Source of the DNA: Janthinobacterium silvisoli
GTDB lineage: Bacteria; Pseudomonadota; Gammaproteobacteria; Burkholderiales; Burkholderiaceae_D
Length of the DNA: 64,000 nucleotides
Assembly (NCBI RefSeq): GCF_014200725.1
Contig: NZ_JACHCL010000001.1
Coordinates: 1,364,001 to 1,428,000, forward strand
Reading direction: 5' to 3'
A model generated the notes under the pieces. It did no database searches, was not told the DNA's origin, and saw only the letters and a program-made list of their open reading frames with translations. This document shows, in pieces, positions 8,916 to 18,472 of this stretch; positions within the stretch are counted from its first letter, which is position 1; each line of letters begins with the position of its first letter. The position numbers and the translations under genes are program-made.

Positions 8916-8942
8916 GGGGTCTGACCCGGTGGGTCAGACCCC
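8916..8942. repeat. 27-bp palindromic repeat (copy A of the RAYT-linked family)
   Basis: GGGGTCTGACCC (8916-8927), a 3-base loop GGT, then GGGTCAGACCCC (8931-8942) form a perfect 12-bp inverted repeat. Similar palindromes occur at 25500, 29456 and 47541. It sits between the convergent PRC-barrel and hrpA genes and could also act as a terminator hairpin (AGTTTTAT follows on the + strand). Confidence 0.85.
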
Positions 8943-8960
8943 AGTTTTATAGAGGCGCCA

Positions 8961-11900
8961 TCACCGCAGCATGGATTCCCATACCTTTTGCAGGCGCTTC
9001 GCCGACACTGGCATCGGCGTGCGCAATTCCTGTGCAAACAGCGATACGCGCAGCTCTTCCAGCATCCAGCGGAAATCGACCAGTTTAGGGTCGGTGTTCT
9101 TGCCGGCCTGGCGGTCCTTTGCCTGGCGCTGGTAGGGAGCGGCGGCCGATTGCCACTCAGCCATCAGCTTGCTGTCGCGGGCAGGATCGGCACGCAGTTT
9201 TTCCAGGCGCACATTGATCGCCTTTAAATAGCGGGGGAAATGCGACAGCTGCGTGTATTCGTTTTCCGTCAGGAAGCGTTTATGTACGAGGCCCTGCAAC
9301 TGCGCCTGGATATCGCTGGATGCCGCCGCCGGAATGTTTTGCAGCCGCTTGGGCAAGCCGTGGAATTCCGTCAGCACTTGCGACAGCAAGCGGGCAATTT
9401 CATTGACCAGCAAGACTAGCCGCGACTTGCCTTCCGCCTGGCGCTTGGCGAACGAGGCCGCGTCCAGCGGCAGCGGATCTTGCAGGCAGGCGATATCAAT
9501 CGCCTTGTTGATGATTTGCTCGCGCAACTCTTCCTGCGATCCCAGCGCCATGAATTGCATGCCCATCTGCTGCAGACCAGGGATGCTTTTCTCGACGTAC
9601 TTGATCTGTTCCTTCATTTGCAGCGCAAACAAACGGCGCAAGCCGACCTTGTGCGTGCGCGCCGCCACCGTCGGGTCGTCAAACACTTCCAGGTCGCAAT
9701 GCGTGCCCTTGTCGACCAGGGCCGGGAAACCGATCAAGGTCAGCTTGCCCTGCACGATTTCCAGCAACTCCGGCAACTCACCAAAGGTCCAGTTGGTCAG
9801 CCCCATATGCTGGGAGACAGTATTATTCGCCGCCGGAGCCGCTGCCTTGGCGGGTGCCGCACCTTTGACATTCGAGGCGGCACTTTGCGCCTGCAGCCGC
9901 GAGGCCACTTGCGCACCGGCCACCTTGGCACCCGGCGTGCCGGTGCCGGACACGCCCGACACTTCAGCCAGTTTCTGGAAACTCTGACGCGCCTGGCCGC
10001 CGAATTCCGCCTGCAGGGTCGCCAGGTTGCGGCCCATGTCGAGCTGGCGGCCATGCTCGTCGATCACCTTGAAATTCATGAAGTGATGGGCAGGCAGGGT
10101 TTCCGGCTTGAAGTCGGTGGTCAGCACATTGATGGTGATTTGCGTGCGGATGTCCAGAATGATGGCGTCGACCAGATCACCGCGGCCAAACACGCCAGCC
10201 GTGTGCACGCGCTCGCAGAACTTGGCCGCGTAATCGGGCAGCGGCACGCAGTGGCGGCGCAGTTTTTGTGGCAAGGATTTAAGCAGCAGATGGACTTTTT
10301 CCTTCAGCATGCCCGGCACCAGCCATTCACAGCGCTCGCGCGGCAGCTGGTTCAGCGCATACAAAGGCACGGCCAGAGTCACGCCATCGCGCACGCTGCC
10401 CGGCTCGAAGTGGTAGGTCAGCGCCATTTCCAGGCCCGTGACCGACATGGTTTTCGGGAACAGGTCTGTCGTCACGCCAGCCGCTTCGTGGCGCATCAGC
10501 TCATCGCGGTTCAGGTATAGCAGCTTGCTGTTGTCGCGCGTGGCTTCCTTGTGCCATTTTTCGAAACCAGCGCCATTGCACACGTCTGCCGGCAGCAGCT
10601 TGTCATAGAAAGCGGCAATCAGCTCATCGTCCACCAGCACGTCCAGCCGGCGCGATTTGTGTTCCAGGTTTTCGATTTCCTTGATCAGCTTATGGTTGTG
10701 CGCAAAGAACGGCGCGCGCGTATCGAAGTCGCCGCCCACCAGCGCATCGCGGATGAAGATTTCACGCGCTTCCGGCAAATTGAAATTGCCGTAATTGATG
10801 CGGCGCTGGCTGTACACCACCAAGCCATACAAAGTCGCCCGCTCGGAAGCCGTCACTTGCGCCGAGCGTTTTTCCCAGCGCGGCTCGCCCCACGATTTTT
10901 TCAGCAAATGGCCGCCGACTTTTTCCAGCCACTCAGGCTGGATCTGCGCCACGCAGCGCGCGTACAGACGCGTGGTGTCGACCAGTTCGGCCGCCATGAT
11001 CCACTTGCCCGGCTTTTTCAGCAGCGAGGAACCTGGCCAGATATGGAACTTGATGCCGCGCGCACCCAGATAGCCCGCGCCCGGCTCGTCTTCGCCCTTG
11101 AAGCCAATATTACCCAGCAAGCCAGTCAGCAAAGCCATATGCAGATTGTCGTAGGTGGCCGGTGCTTCATTGAGACGCCAGCCCTGCTCCTTGACGATGG
11201 TCAGCAACTGCGAATGCACATCGCGCCATTCGCGCAAGCGCATCTGCGACAGGAAATTGGCGCGGCAATTGTCTTGCAGCTGGCGGTTGGTTTTCTTGTG
11301 CTCGATGGCCGATTCAAACCAGCGCCAGATTTTCAGGTAGCTGAGGAATTCCGACTTTTCATCGGCAAATTTCTTGTGCGCTTCGTCAGCCGCCTGCTGG
11401 TGCTCCATCGGCCGGTCGCGCGGGTCTTGCACCGACAAGGCGGCAGCGACGATCAGCACTTCCGTCAGGCTGGCGTTATCCAAAGCAGCCAAAATCATGC
11501 GGCCCACGCGCGGATCCAGCGGCAGCTTGGCCAGCTTGTTACCGAGTGGCGTGAGCTTGTTGAACTCATCGACGGCGCCCAGTTCCTGCAGCAGCTGGTA
11601 ACCGTCCGCGATCGCGCGCGCCAGCGGCGGCTCGATGAAGGGGAAGGTTTCCACGTCCGTCAGGTGCAGGGACTTCATGCGCAGGATGACGGCTGCCAGC
11701 GACGAGCGCAGGATTTCCGGCTCCGTGAATTTCGGGCGCAGCAAATAATCCTGCTCTTCGTACAGGCGAATACACACGCCATCGGCGACGCGGCCGCAAC
11801 GGCCCGCGCGCTGGTTGGCGGCCGACTGCGCAATCGGCTCGACCTGCAATTGTTCGACCTTGTTGCGATAGCTATAGCGCTTGACCCGCGCCAGACCTGC

Positions 11901-13094
11901 ATCGACCACGTAACGGATGCCCGGCACCGTCAGCGAGGTTTCCGCCACGTTGGTAGCCAGCACGATGCGGCGCGCATTGCTGGTCTTGAAAACGCGTTCC
12001 TGCTCTTCGGCCGATAAACGGGCGAACAGCGGCAAAATCTCTACATGCGGCGGATGGTGCTTGCGCAGCGCTTCGGCGCAGTCGCGAATCTCGCGTTCGC
12101 CCGGCAAAAATACCAGCACGTCACCCGAACCGATGCGGCACAGTTCTTCCACGCCATCGACCACCGCATCCATCAAGTCGCGCTTTTCGCGGGCGGCAGC
12201 CGTACGCTGGCCCGGTTTGTCGACATTGGCACCGGCGCCAGGCATGGCCACCTGCTCGCGCTCCACCGGGCGGTAGCGCACTTCCACCTGGTACAAGCGG
12301 CCCGACACTTCGATCACGGGCGCCGGTTTTTCCGGCGTGCCGAAATGGCGCGCAAAACGCTCGGCATCGATGGTGGCCGAGGTGATGATGATTTTCAAAT
12401 CCGGCCGGCGCGGCAGCAGCTGTTTCAGGTAGCCGAGCAGGAAATCGATGTTCAGGCTGCGTTCATGCGCTTCATCGATGATGATGGTGTCGTAGTTTTT
12501 CAGCAGTGGGTCGGTCTGCGTCTCAGCCAGCAGAATACCGTCCGTCATCAGCTTGACCGACGCGCCCTTCGTCAAGGTATCGGCAAAGCGGACCTTGAAG
12601 CCGACTGTCTCGCCCAGCGGCGTGCCCAGTTCCTGCGCGATGCGCTTGGCGGTCGACGAGGCGGCGATACGGCGCGGCTGCGTGTGGCCAATTAAACCCT
12701 TCTGGCCGCGTCCCAGTTCCAAACAGATCTTCGGCAGCTGGGTAGTTTTACCGGAACCCGTCTCACCCGAAACGATGATCACCTGGTTGTCCAGAAAGGC
12801 CTTGGCGATTTCCTCGCGGCGGCCCGAGACCGGCAAGTCTTCCGGATACGTAATCAGCGGCAGCGGATTGCGGAAAGCCTTTTCGGCTTCGCGCGCGGCG
12901 CGTGCAAGGTCACGGGCTGCACGCGCTTCGGGACTATCCTGCCCTCCCCGCGGTTTCTGTGACTCTGGGCGCGAACGGCCACGGCCCTGCGCAGGCGCCG
13001 CACTGGCGCCTTGATTAGCGCCTTGATTGGCCCCCTCTTTAGGCACATACGCAACGTTAGAAGGGGAAGAAGACTTATTACTGGCTGAAGACAT
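8961..13094 (-). CDS. hrpA: ATP-dependent RNA helicase HrpA (DEAH/RHA family)
   Basis: A 1377-residue protein, close to the family's usual 1300 residues. An N-terminal low-complexity tail (GANQGANQGAS repeats, then Arg/Ala-rich) leads into the helicase core: Walker A GETGSGKTT at 110-118, the DEAH box at 207-210, SATID, then NVAETSLTVPGI and QRAGRCGRV of the second RecA-like domain. The winged-helix/ratchet, OB-fold and long HrpA-specific C-terminal region (DUF3418) follow. HrpA is a 3'-5' RNA helicase linked to mRNA processing and ribosome rescue. The start is ATG 13094, preceded on the minus strand by a TAAAAT box about 14 bp upstream, implying a very short leader. It is divergent from argA, an arrangement common in betaproteobacteria. 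Confidence 0.95.
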   Translation of the reverse strand: MSSASNKSSSPSNVAYVPKEGANQGANQGASAAPAQGRGRSRPESQKPRGGQDSPEARAARDLARAAREAEKAFRNPLPLITYPEDLPVSGRREEIAKAFLDNQVIIVSGETGSGKTTQLPKICLELGRGQKGLIGHTQPRRIAASSTAKRIAQELGTPLGETVGFKVRFADTLTKGASVKLMTDGILLAETQTDPLLKNYDTIIIDEAHERSLNIDFLLGYLKQLLPRRPDLKIIITSATIDAERFARHFGTPEKPAPVIEVSGRLYQVEVRYRPVEREQVAMPGAGANVDKPGQRTAAAREKRDLMDAVVDGVEELCRIGSGDVLVFLPGEREIRDCAEALRKHHPPHVEILPLFARLSAEEQERVFKTSNARRIVLATNVAETSLTVPGIRYVVDAGLARVKRYSYRNKVEQLQVEPIAQSAANQRAGRCGRVADGVCIRLYEEQDYLLRPKFTEPEILRSSLAAVILRMKSLHLTDVETFPFIEPPLARAIADGYQLLQELGAVDEFNKLTPLGNKLAKLPLDPRVGRMILAALDNASLTEVLIVAAALSVQDPRDRPMEHQQAADEAHKKFADEKSEFLSYLKIWRWFESAIEHKKTNRQLQDNCRANFLSQMRLREWRDVHSQLLTIVKEQGWRLNEAPATYDNLHMALLTGLLGNIGFKGEDEPGAGYLGARGIKFHIWPGSSLLKKPGKWIMAAELVDTTRLYARCVAQIQPEWLEKVGGHLLKKSWGEPRWEKRSAQVTASERATLYGLVVYSQRRINYGNFNLPEAREIFIRDALVGGDFDTRAPFFAHNHKLIKEIENLEHKSRRLDVLVDDELIAAFYDKLLPADVCNGAGFEKWHKEATRDNSKLLYLNRDELMRHEAAGVTTDLFPKTMSVTGLEMALTYHFEPGSVRDGVTLAVPLYALNQLPRERCEWLVPGMLKEKVHLLLKSLPQKLRRHCVPLPDYAAKFCERVHTAGVFGRGDLVDAIILDIRTQITINVLTTDFKPETLPAHHFMNFKVIDEHGRQLDMGRNLATLQAEFGGQARQSFQKLAEVSGVSGTGTPGAKVAGAQVASRLQAQSAASNVKGAAPAKAAAPAANNTVSQHMGLTNWTFGELPELLEIVQGKLTLIGFPALVDKGTHCDLEVFDDPTVAARTHKVGLRRLFALQMKEQIKYVEKSIPGLQQMGMQFMALGSQEELREQIINKAIDIACLQDPLPLDAASFAKRQAEGKSRLVLLVNEIARLLSQVLTEFHGLPKRLQNIPAAASSDIQAQLQGLVHKRFLTENEYTQLSHFPRYLKAINVRLEKLRADPARDSKLMAEWQSAAAPYQRQAKDRQAGKNTDPKLVDFRWMLEELRVSLFAQELRTPMPVSAKRLQKVWESMLR

Positions 13095-13137
13095 TTATTT
13101 TTACAGGTATTTTAAGCGCGCACATCGCGCAGCGAAT

Positions 13138-13143
13138 TATAAT
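13138..13143 (+). promoter_or_regulatory. Candidate -10 box of a leaderless argA transcript
   Basis: A perfect TATAAT lies exactly 7 bases before ATG 13151. Transcription from this box would begin at or next to the A of the start codon, and no ribosome-binding site precedes the ATG. The -35 region is poor (no TTGACA-like hexamer at 16-18 bp), so this is a suggestion. Confidence 0.55.
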
Positions 13144-13150
13144 GCGCTTA

Positions 13151-14461
13151 ATGGAAAACCCTACCCAATTCGTCCAATGGCTGCGCTCAGTCGCGCCTTA
13201 TATACACGCCTTTCGCGGCAAGACCTTCGTGGTCGCCTTCCCCGGTGAGCTGGTCAGCGCCGGTGCACTGCAAGTGCTGGCCCACGATCTGTCGCTGCTG
13301 CATGCGCTCGATATCAACGTCACCGTGGTCTATGGTTCACGACCGCAGGTGGCCGAACAACTGGCCCTGCGTAACGTCGAGGGCCGCTTTCACAATGGCG
13401 TGCGCATCACCGACATCGCCGCCATGGAATGCGCCAAGGAAGCTGCCGGTGAATTGCGTCTCGATATCGAGGCTGCATTCAGCCAGGGCTTGCCGAACAC
13501 GCCGATGTCGCACGCGGCGATCCGTATTATTTCTGGCAACTTCATCACGGCGCGCCCACTGGGCGTAATCGATGGCGTGGACCTGGAACTGACCGGCATC
13601 ACGCGCAAGGTCGACGCCGAAACCATCCATTCCATCCTCGGTTCGGACGGCCTGGTACTGCTGTCGCCGCTGGGCTTTTCGCCGACCGGCGAAGCGTTCA
13701 ACCTGACCATGGAAGACGTGGCCTGCAGCGCCGCCATCGCCCTGCATGCCGATAAGCTGATCTTCATCACGGAAACGCCGATGATGGAAGACGCCACCGG
13801 CGTGGAAATCCGCGAACTGTCGTCGCACCAGGCCGAAGCCGTGCTGATGGCCGGCTTCCTGCCGGACGCCACCTCGTTCTATCTGCGCCACTGCATCAAG
13901 GCTTGCCACAACGGCGTGGACCGCTCGCACATCGTGCCGTTCTCGATGGACGGCTCAGCCCTGCTGGAATTGTTTACCCACGATGGCGTGGGCACCATGA
14001 TCAGCCATGAAAACCTGGAAAGCCTGCGCCAGGCCACCATCGAAGACGTGGGTGGCATCATCAAGCTGATCGAACCGCTGGAAGCCGATGGCACCCTGGT
14101 CAAGCGGGGCCGCGAGCTGATCGAGCGCGAAATCGATTATTTCTCTGTCATCGAGCATGACGGCGTGATCTTCGGCTGCGCCGCACTGTATCCGTTCCCG
14201 GCGCAAAAAATGGCGGAAATGGCATGTTTGACCGTCAACCCCGAAGCGCAAGCCCAGGGCGATGGCGAACGCATCCTGAAACACATGGAAAACCGCGCCC
14301 GCGCCGCCGGCCTGCACAAGCTGTTCGTGCTGACCACGCGCACCTCGCACTGGTTCAAGAAACGCGGCTTCGTTACCGCCACCGTCGATGACTTGCCGAA
14401 GGATCGCCAGCATATGTATAACTGGCAACGTAAATCGCAAGTCTTGATCAAGACTCTGTAA
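13151..14461 (+). CDS. argA: N-acetylglutamate synthase (amino-acid N-acetyltransferase)
   Basis: A 436-residue two-domain enzyme of the ArgA type. The N-terminal amino-acid-kinase-like domain (about residues 20-280) contains FPGELVSAGALQVLAHDLSL and SPLGFSPTGEAFNLTMEDVA and provides arginine feedback control in the family. The C-terminal GNAT acetyltransferase domain (about 290-430) contains MACLTVNPEAQAQGDGERIL and the ending TRTSHWFKKRGF. It makes N-acetylglutamate, the first step of arginine synthesis. I chose ATG 13151 (MENPTQFVQWLR), the family's usual opening; ATG 13142 overlaps the -10 box. The transcript is possibly leaderless. Confidence 0.94.
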   Translation: MENPTQFVQWLRSVAPYIHAFRGKTFVVAFPGELVSAGALQVLAHDLSLLHALDINVTVVYGSRPQVAEQLALRNVEGRFHNGVRITDIAAMECAKEAAGELRLDIEAAFSQGLPNTPMSHAAIRIISGNFITARPLGVIDGVDLELTGITRKVDAETIHSILGSDGLVLLSPLGFSPTGEAFNLTMEDVACSAAIALHADKLIFITETPMMEDATGVEIRELSSHQAEAVLMAGFLPDATSFYLRHCIKACHNGVDRSHIVPFSMDGSALLELFTHDGVGTMISHENLESLRQATIEDVGGIIKLIEPLEADGTLVKRGRELIEREIDYFSVIEHDGVIFGCAALYPFPAQKMAEMACLTVNPEAQAQGDGERILKHMENRARAAGLHKLFVLTTRTSHWFKKRGFVTATVDDLPKDRQHMYNWQRKSQVLIKTL

Positions 14462-14469
14462 CACTGAAA

Positions 14470-14493
14470 AAGCCCGGCATGCCGGGCTTTTTT
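14470..14493. terminator. Terminator between convergent argA and kdsA
   Basis: The stem AGCCCGGC (14471-14478) pairs with GCCGGGCT (14481-14488), with A's before it and T's after it. It therefore can work for argA on the + strand and for kdsA on the - strand. Confidence 0.88.
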
Positions 14494-14505
14494 ACACGAA
14501 TATTC

Positions 14506-15372
<867 letters not shown>

Positions 15373-15571
15373 TTACAACGGTTGACTGTGCAGAGAGGGA
15401 GGAAGCTGCCTGCGTGATAAGGCATCTTACTAGCTAGCACAGCGCAGATCAAATTTGATCCTGCGCAAGAGCTTATCCAAAGGCCGCCGGCCATCTGCTG
15501 CCGCCCCCGCAGGCGGACACGCAAAGTGCCTTATAATCACGTTTTATCTCTACACCGATTCAGGAGCACAG

Positions 15572-15844
15572 ATGGCCCGCACTATCCATTGCATCAAACT
15601 CAACAAGGAAGCCGAAGGACTGGACTTCCCGCCGTACCCAGGCGAACTGGGCAAGAAAATCTATGAATCGGTGTCGAAAGAAGCCTGGGCTGCCTGGCTC
15701 AAGCATCAAACCATGCTGGTCAATGAAAACCGTTTGAACCTGGCCGACGCGCGCGCGCGCAAATACCTGGCCACGCAAATGGAAAAACATTTCTTCGGCG
15801 ATGGCGCCGACGCCGCCATGGGTTACGTTCCTCCTACGGAATAA
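15572..15844 (+). CDS. yggX: Probable Fe(2+)-trafficking protein YggX
   Basis: A 90-residue protein matching the YggX family along its length: [20 protein letters not shown] with the conserved Cys7, [37 protein letters not shown] and MEKHFFG. YggX protects iron-sulfur clusters from oxidative damage and is thought to handle Fe(2+). AGGAG about 7 bp before ATG 15572 supports the start, and a TATAAT box at 15532-15537 is a plausible -10. It has its own promoter in the gap after the divergent kdsA. Downstream (15845-16017) there is only a weak hairpin and no gene. Confidence 0.93.
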   Translation: MARTIHCIKLNKEAEGLDFPPYPGELGKKIYESVSKEAWAAWLKHQTMLVNENRLNLADARARKYLATQMEKHFFGDGADAAMGYVPPTE

Positions 15845-16017
15845 GTTTTTTGCTTTCCTGCCCGTGGCCGCCGCGCTACGGGTAGTCTTCTCTTCGTTTC
15901 ACGCTGCCTTACGCTGTTTCACGGCACACCTTCCCCGTTTCGTCGCAGTCCGCTCGCCCTGATAAACGCTTGCAGGCAAAGTACGTCCATCGACAACCAC
16001 ACCAAACGGCGGACACC

Positions 16018-16542
16018 ATGTTGCAGCAAATCTTCAGCCACACTCCCCTCTACGTCTGGGCCATCCTGGGCTTTCTTGTCTACCGTGGCGTGCTGGCCAG
16101 CCGCACGCGCGAAGTGACTTTGCGCAAGCTGTTCATCGTTCCGCTGGTGATGCTGGCCCTGTCCCTGACCGGCGTGATCGGCAGTTTCGGCCTTGAAGGC
16201 GCCGCCCCGCTCGCCTGGCTGGTAGGCGCAGTCGCTGGCGGCACACTGGCCTGGTCGCTGACCGATACGCGCAAGCTGACCGCTTACACTGAACGGGGCA
16301 GCGTGCAGCGTCCCGGCAGCTGGCTGCCCCTGATACTGATGATGGCGATTTTCTGCATGAAATACGCGGTGGCCGTCAGCCTGGCCATTGTCCCGGGCTA
16401 CGCCCACGCGAGCAGCTTCGTGCTGCCGGTCTGCGCCGCATACGGCTTGTTCAGCGGCATCTTTATAGGCGGCTTGCTGCGCACCGTGGCCGTGTACCGC
16501 CAGGCACAAATGCACAGCGGCCCGCAAGGGGCCGCTGTTTGA
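16018..16542 (+). CDS. Integral membrane protein, DUF6622-like
   Basis: A 174-residue protein with about five hydrophobic segments: YVWAILGFLVYRG, LFIVPLVMLALSLTGVIGSF, LAWLVGAVAGGTLAW, LILMMAIFCMKYAVAVSLAIV and VCAAYGLFSGIFIGGLL. A positively charged loop between the first two (ASRTREVTLRK) suggests N-out topology or a short re-entrant first helix. It resembles small conserved membrane proteins of unknown function (DUF6622 type), but I cannot name a role. I chose ATG 16018 because the 16 upstream codons are polar and unlike a membrane protein start. A CAGCGGCCC hairpin overlaps its last codons (16515-16537). Confidence 0.68.
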   Translation: MLQQIFSHTPLYVWAILGFLVYRGVLASRTREVTLRKLFIVPLVMLALSLTGVIGSFGLEGAAPLAWLVGAVAGGTLAWSLTDTRKLTAYTERGSVQRPGSWLPLILMMAIFCMKYAVAVSLAIVPGYAHASSFVLPVCAAYGLFSGIFIGGLLRTVAVYRQAQMHSGPQGAAV

Positions 16543-16554
16543 AACAAGAGCATC

Positions 16555-16579
16555 AGCCGGCGCTGAAGACCGGCTTCTT
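16555..16579 (+). terminator. Terminator after the 16018-16542 gene
   Basis: AGCCGG (16555-16560) pairs with CCGGCT (16570-16575), followed by TCTTT. It lies between convergent genes. Confidence 0.6.
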
Positions 16580-16582
16580 TAA

Positions 16583-17260
16583 TCAGTAGCTCAGCTTACG
16601 CACGCCTTCAGGCGTACCCAGCAGGCATACATTGGCGCCGCGTACGGCAAACAGGCCGACGGCGATCACGCCGACGATCTGGTTGATCTGCTGTTCCAGC
16701 GCCACCGGATCAGCGATCTGCAAACCCAGTACGTCGATGATTTCGCCACCGTTGTCGGTAATGAACGCTTGATCGCTGCCTGGCTTCAGGCGCAAACGCG
16801 GCGTGCCGCCCAGCGCGGCCAGCTGGCGCGATACTGCAGCGCGCGCCATCGGAACCACTTCCACCGGCAGCGGGAAGGCGCCCAAAGTATCGACCAGTTT
16901 GGAGCCATCGGCGATGCAAACGAACTGTTTCGCTACCGAAGCGACGATCTTTTCGCGCGTCAATGCCGCGCCGCCGCCCTTGATCATGGCGCCGCTGGCC
17001 GTGATCTCGTCGGCGCCGTCGATGTAGACCGCGATCGATGCCACATCGTTCAAGTCGAACACGGGAATGCCGTGGCCGGCCAGGCGCGCAGCGGTCGCTT
17101 CGGACGAAGCCACGGCGCCCTTGATGGTGTGCTTGATCTTGGCCAGTTCATCGATGAAAAAATTGGCGGTGGAACCGGTGCCGACACCGATAATTTCACC
17201 GGCCACCACATACTCGATGGCGGCGCGGGCTACGGCTTGCTTCAATTCGTCTTGGGTCAT
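16583..17260 (-). CDS. rpiA: Ribose-5-phosphate isomerase A
   Basis: A 225-residue enzyme interconverting ribose-5-phosphate and ribulose-5-phosphate in the pentose phosphate pathway. All RpiA landmarks are present: [15 protein letters not shown] near residue 26, DGADEI with the catalytic Asp and Glu, [15 protein letters not shown] with the catalytic Lys, and [10 protein letters not shown]. Length and ends fit the family (about 220 residues). ATG 17260 opens [14 protein letters not shown], the usual start. A TTTAAAAT box about 30 bp upstream on the minus strand may be its promoter. It is divergent from the receiver-CheC-GGDEF operon. Confidence 0.95.
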   Translation of the reverse strand: MTQDELKQAVARAAIEYVVAGEIIGVGTGSTANFFIDELAKIKHTIKGAVASSEATAARLAGHGIPVFDLNDVASIAVYIDGADEITASGAMIKGGGAALTREKIVASVAKQFVCIADGSKLVDTLGAFPLPVEVVPMARAAVSRQLAALGGTPRLRLKPGSDQAFITDNGGEIIDVLGLQIADPVALEQQINQIVGVIAVGLFAVRGANVCLLGTPEGVRKLSY

Positions 17261-17478
17261 GGCATAAAAGGCAGAAGTGGGAATGCCGCTATTTTAAAGC
17301 ATGAGCAATGCTGCAAACCGCTCTTCGCCTGCTGCGCCAACTGCCGCGTTCATTTTGTAACAACAAGGAAATTTAAAATAATTTGCTTTGAAGCAATTAA
17401 TTGGCCAATTCCTCTGGATGCACGTCAAAATATGCGAAAATGCCACTATCACAGAATATGACGCTTCAGGAATACCAC

Positions 17479-17847
17479 ATGGATCACAGTAAACAGGTAC
17501 TTGTTGTCGATGACAGCCGGGTTTCACGTTTGATGGCACATCAGTTCATCCTCAGCAAACATGCCCACTGGCAGGTCACTGAAGCGGCAACAGGTGAAGA
17601 AGCAATCGAAAAGGCCAAGACGCTCACGCCTTTCCTGATCTTGCTCGATGTCAACATGCCCGGCATGGGCGGCGTGGCAACGGCAGAACAATTGCGCGCG
17701 CTGTATCCGCACACACATATCTTCCTCGTCACGGCCAATGTGCAAAACGCCATCCGCAACCGCGCCAGCGAGCTCGGTGTCGGCTTCATGGAAAAACCCA
17801 TCACGGAAACACGCATCCACCAGCTGATCGACTCACTGGAAGCTTAG
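17479..17847 (+). CDS. CheY-like single-domain response regulator
   Basis: A 122-residue protein consisting of one receiver domain. The acidic pair is in VLVVDDSRVSR, the phospho-acceptor Asp in LILLDVNMPGMGG, the Thr in IFLVTAN and the Lys in GFMEKPIT. There is no output domain. AGGA about 9 bp before ATG 17479 supports the start; the upstream TTG 17401 and ATG 17458 are less likely. It is the first gene of a three-gene operon: cheC-like starts 1 bp after its stop and the cyclase overlaps cheC. A 12-bp palindrome, AATTGGCCAATT, lies upstream at 17399-17410 and may be a control site. Confidence 0.9.
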   Translation: MDHSKQVLVVDDSRVSRLMAHQFILSKHAHWQVTEAATGEEAIEKAKTLTPFLILLDVNMPGMGGVATAEQLRALYPHTHIFLVTANVQNAIRNRASELGVGFMEKPITETRIHQLIDSLEA

Positions 17848-17848
17848 T

Positions 17849-18472
17849 ATGGTCAATCTCTCCGAACTCGAGAACGATGCGCTGGTAGAGATCTTCAATA
17901 TCGGGGTCGGCCATGCGGCGGCGGCGATGAGTGAAATCGTCAATGAGGAAGTCACGATGTCGGTGCCTTCCATCACTTTCCTGAACCGCGCCGACGCGGC
18001 CGCCCTGCTGGGCAGCAAGAAAGATGGCGAGCGCATCTGTGGCGTCAGCCAGCATTACGATGGCGCCTTCGCCACCGAAGCCATCTTGATGTTCCCGGAA
18101 GATAAAAGCCTGGAAATCGTGCGCCTGATGGTGGGCGACAGCGTGCCGCTGCAAGAGCTGACGGAGATGGAACAGGAGGCGATGAGCGAAATCGGCAACA
18201 TCATCCTCAATTCTTGCGTGGGCACGCTGGCCAATCTGTTCGACAGCGAACTGCATGGCTCGCTGCCGCTGTACCACGTGGGCACCAGCGCACAGATCAT
18301 GTCCTCGTTCGGCGGCCCGGACGACGCCGTGGTGCTGATGCTGCATATCGATTTCGTGCTGGCCAAACACCAGATCCACGGTTACGTTGCTTTTGTGCTC
18401 GATCTATCCGCCCTGCATGACCTGAAAGAACAGGTCAGCCGCTATCTGGCCAAGGCCCTGGGACAGGCGTGA
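17849..18472 (+). CDS. cheC: CheC-family CheY-P phosphatase
   Basis: A 207-residue protein with the two CheC signature helices: ENDALVEIFNIGVGHAAAAM near the N-terminus and EQEAMSEIGNIILNSCVGTL near residue 112. The Glu and Asn of each helix are the residues CheC/CheX/FliY use to strip phosphate from CheY-P. The first copy has the full E-x3-N pattern (EIFN) and the second also keeps it (EIGN). It starts 1 bp after the receiver gene, and its stop overlaps the start of the GGDEF gene (GTGA), so the three are translationally linked. Its partner is likely the adjacent receiver. Confidence 0.88.
   Translation: MVNLSELENDALVEIFNIGVGHAAAAMSEIVNEEVTMSVPSITFLNRADAAALLGSKKDGERICGVSQHYDGAFATEAILMFPEDKSLEIVRLMVGDSVPLQELTEMEQEAMSEIGNIILNSCVGTLANLFDSELHGSLPLYHVGTSAQIMSSFGGPDDAVVLMLHIDFVLAKHQIHGYVAFVLDLSALHDLKEQVSRYLAKALGQA

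Noticed and set aside
10551-12017. Long open frame (488 codons) on the + strand opposite hrpA
   Set aside because: It is the complement of a well-conserved helicase gene in GC-rich DNA. Its product is rich in Arg, Gln and His with no domain, as expected for a shadow frame.
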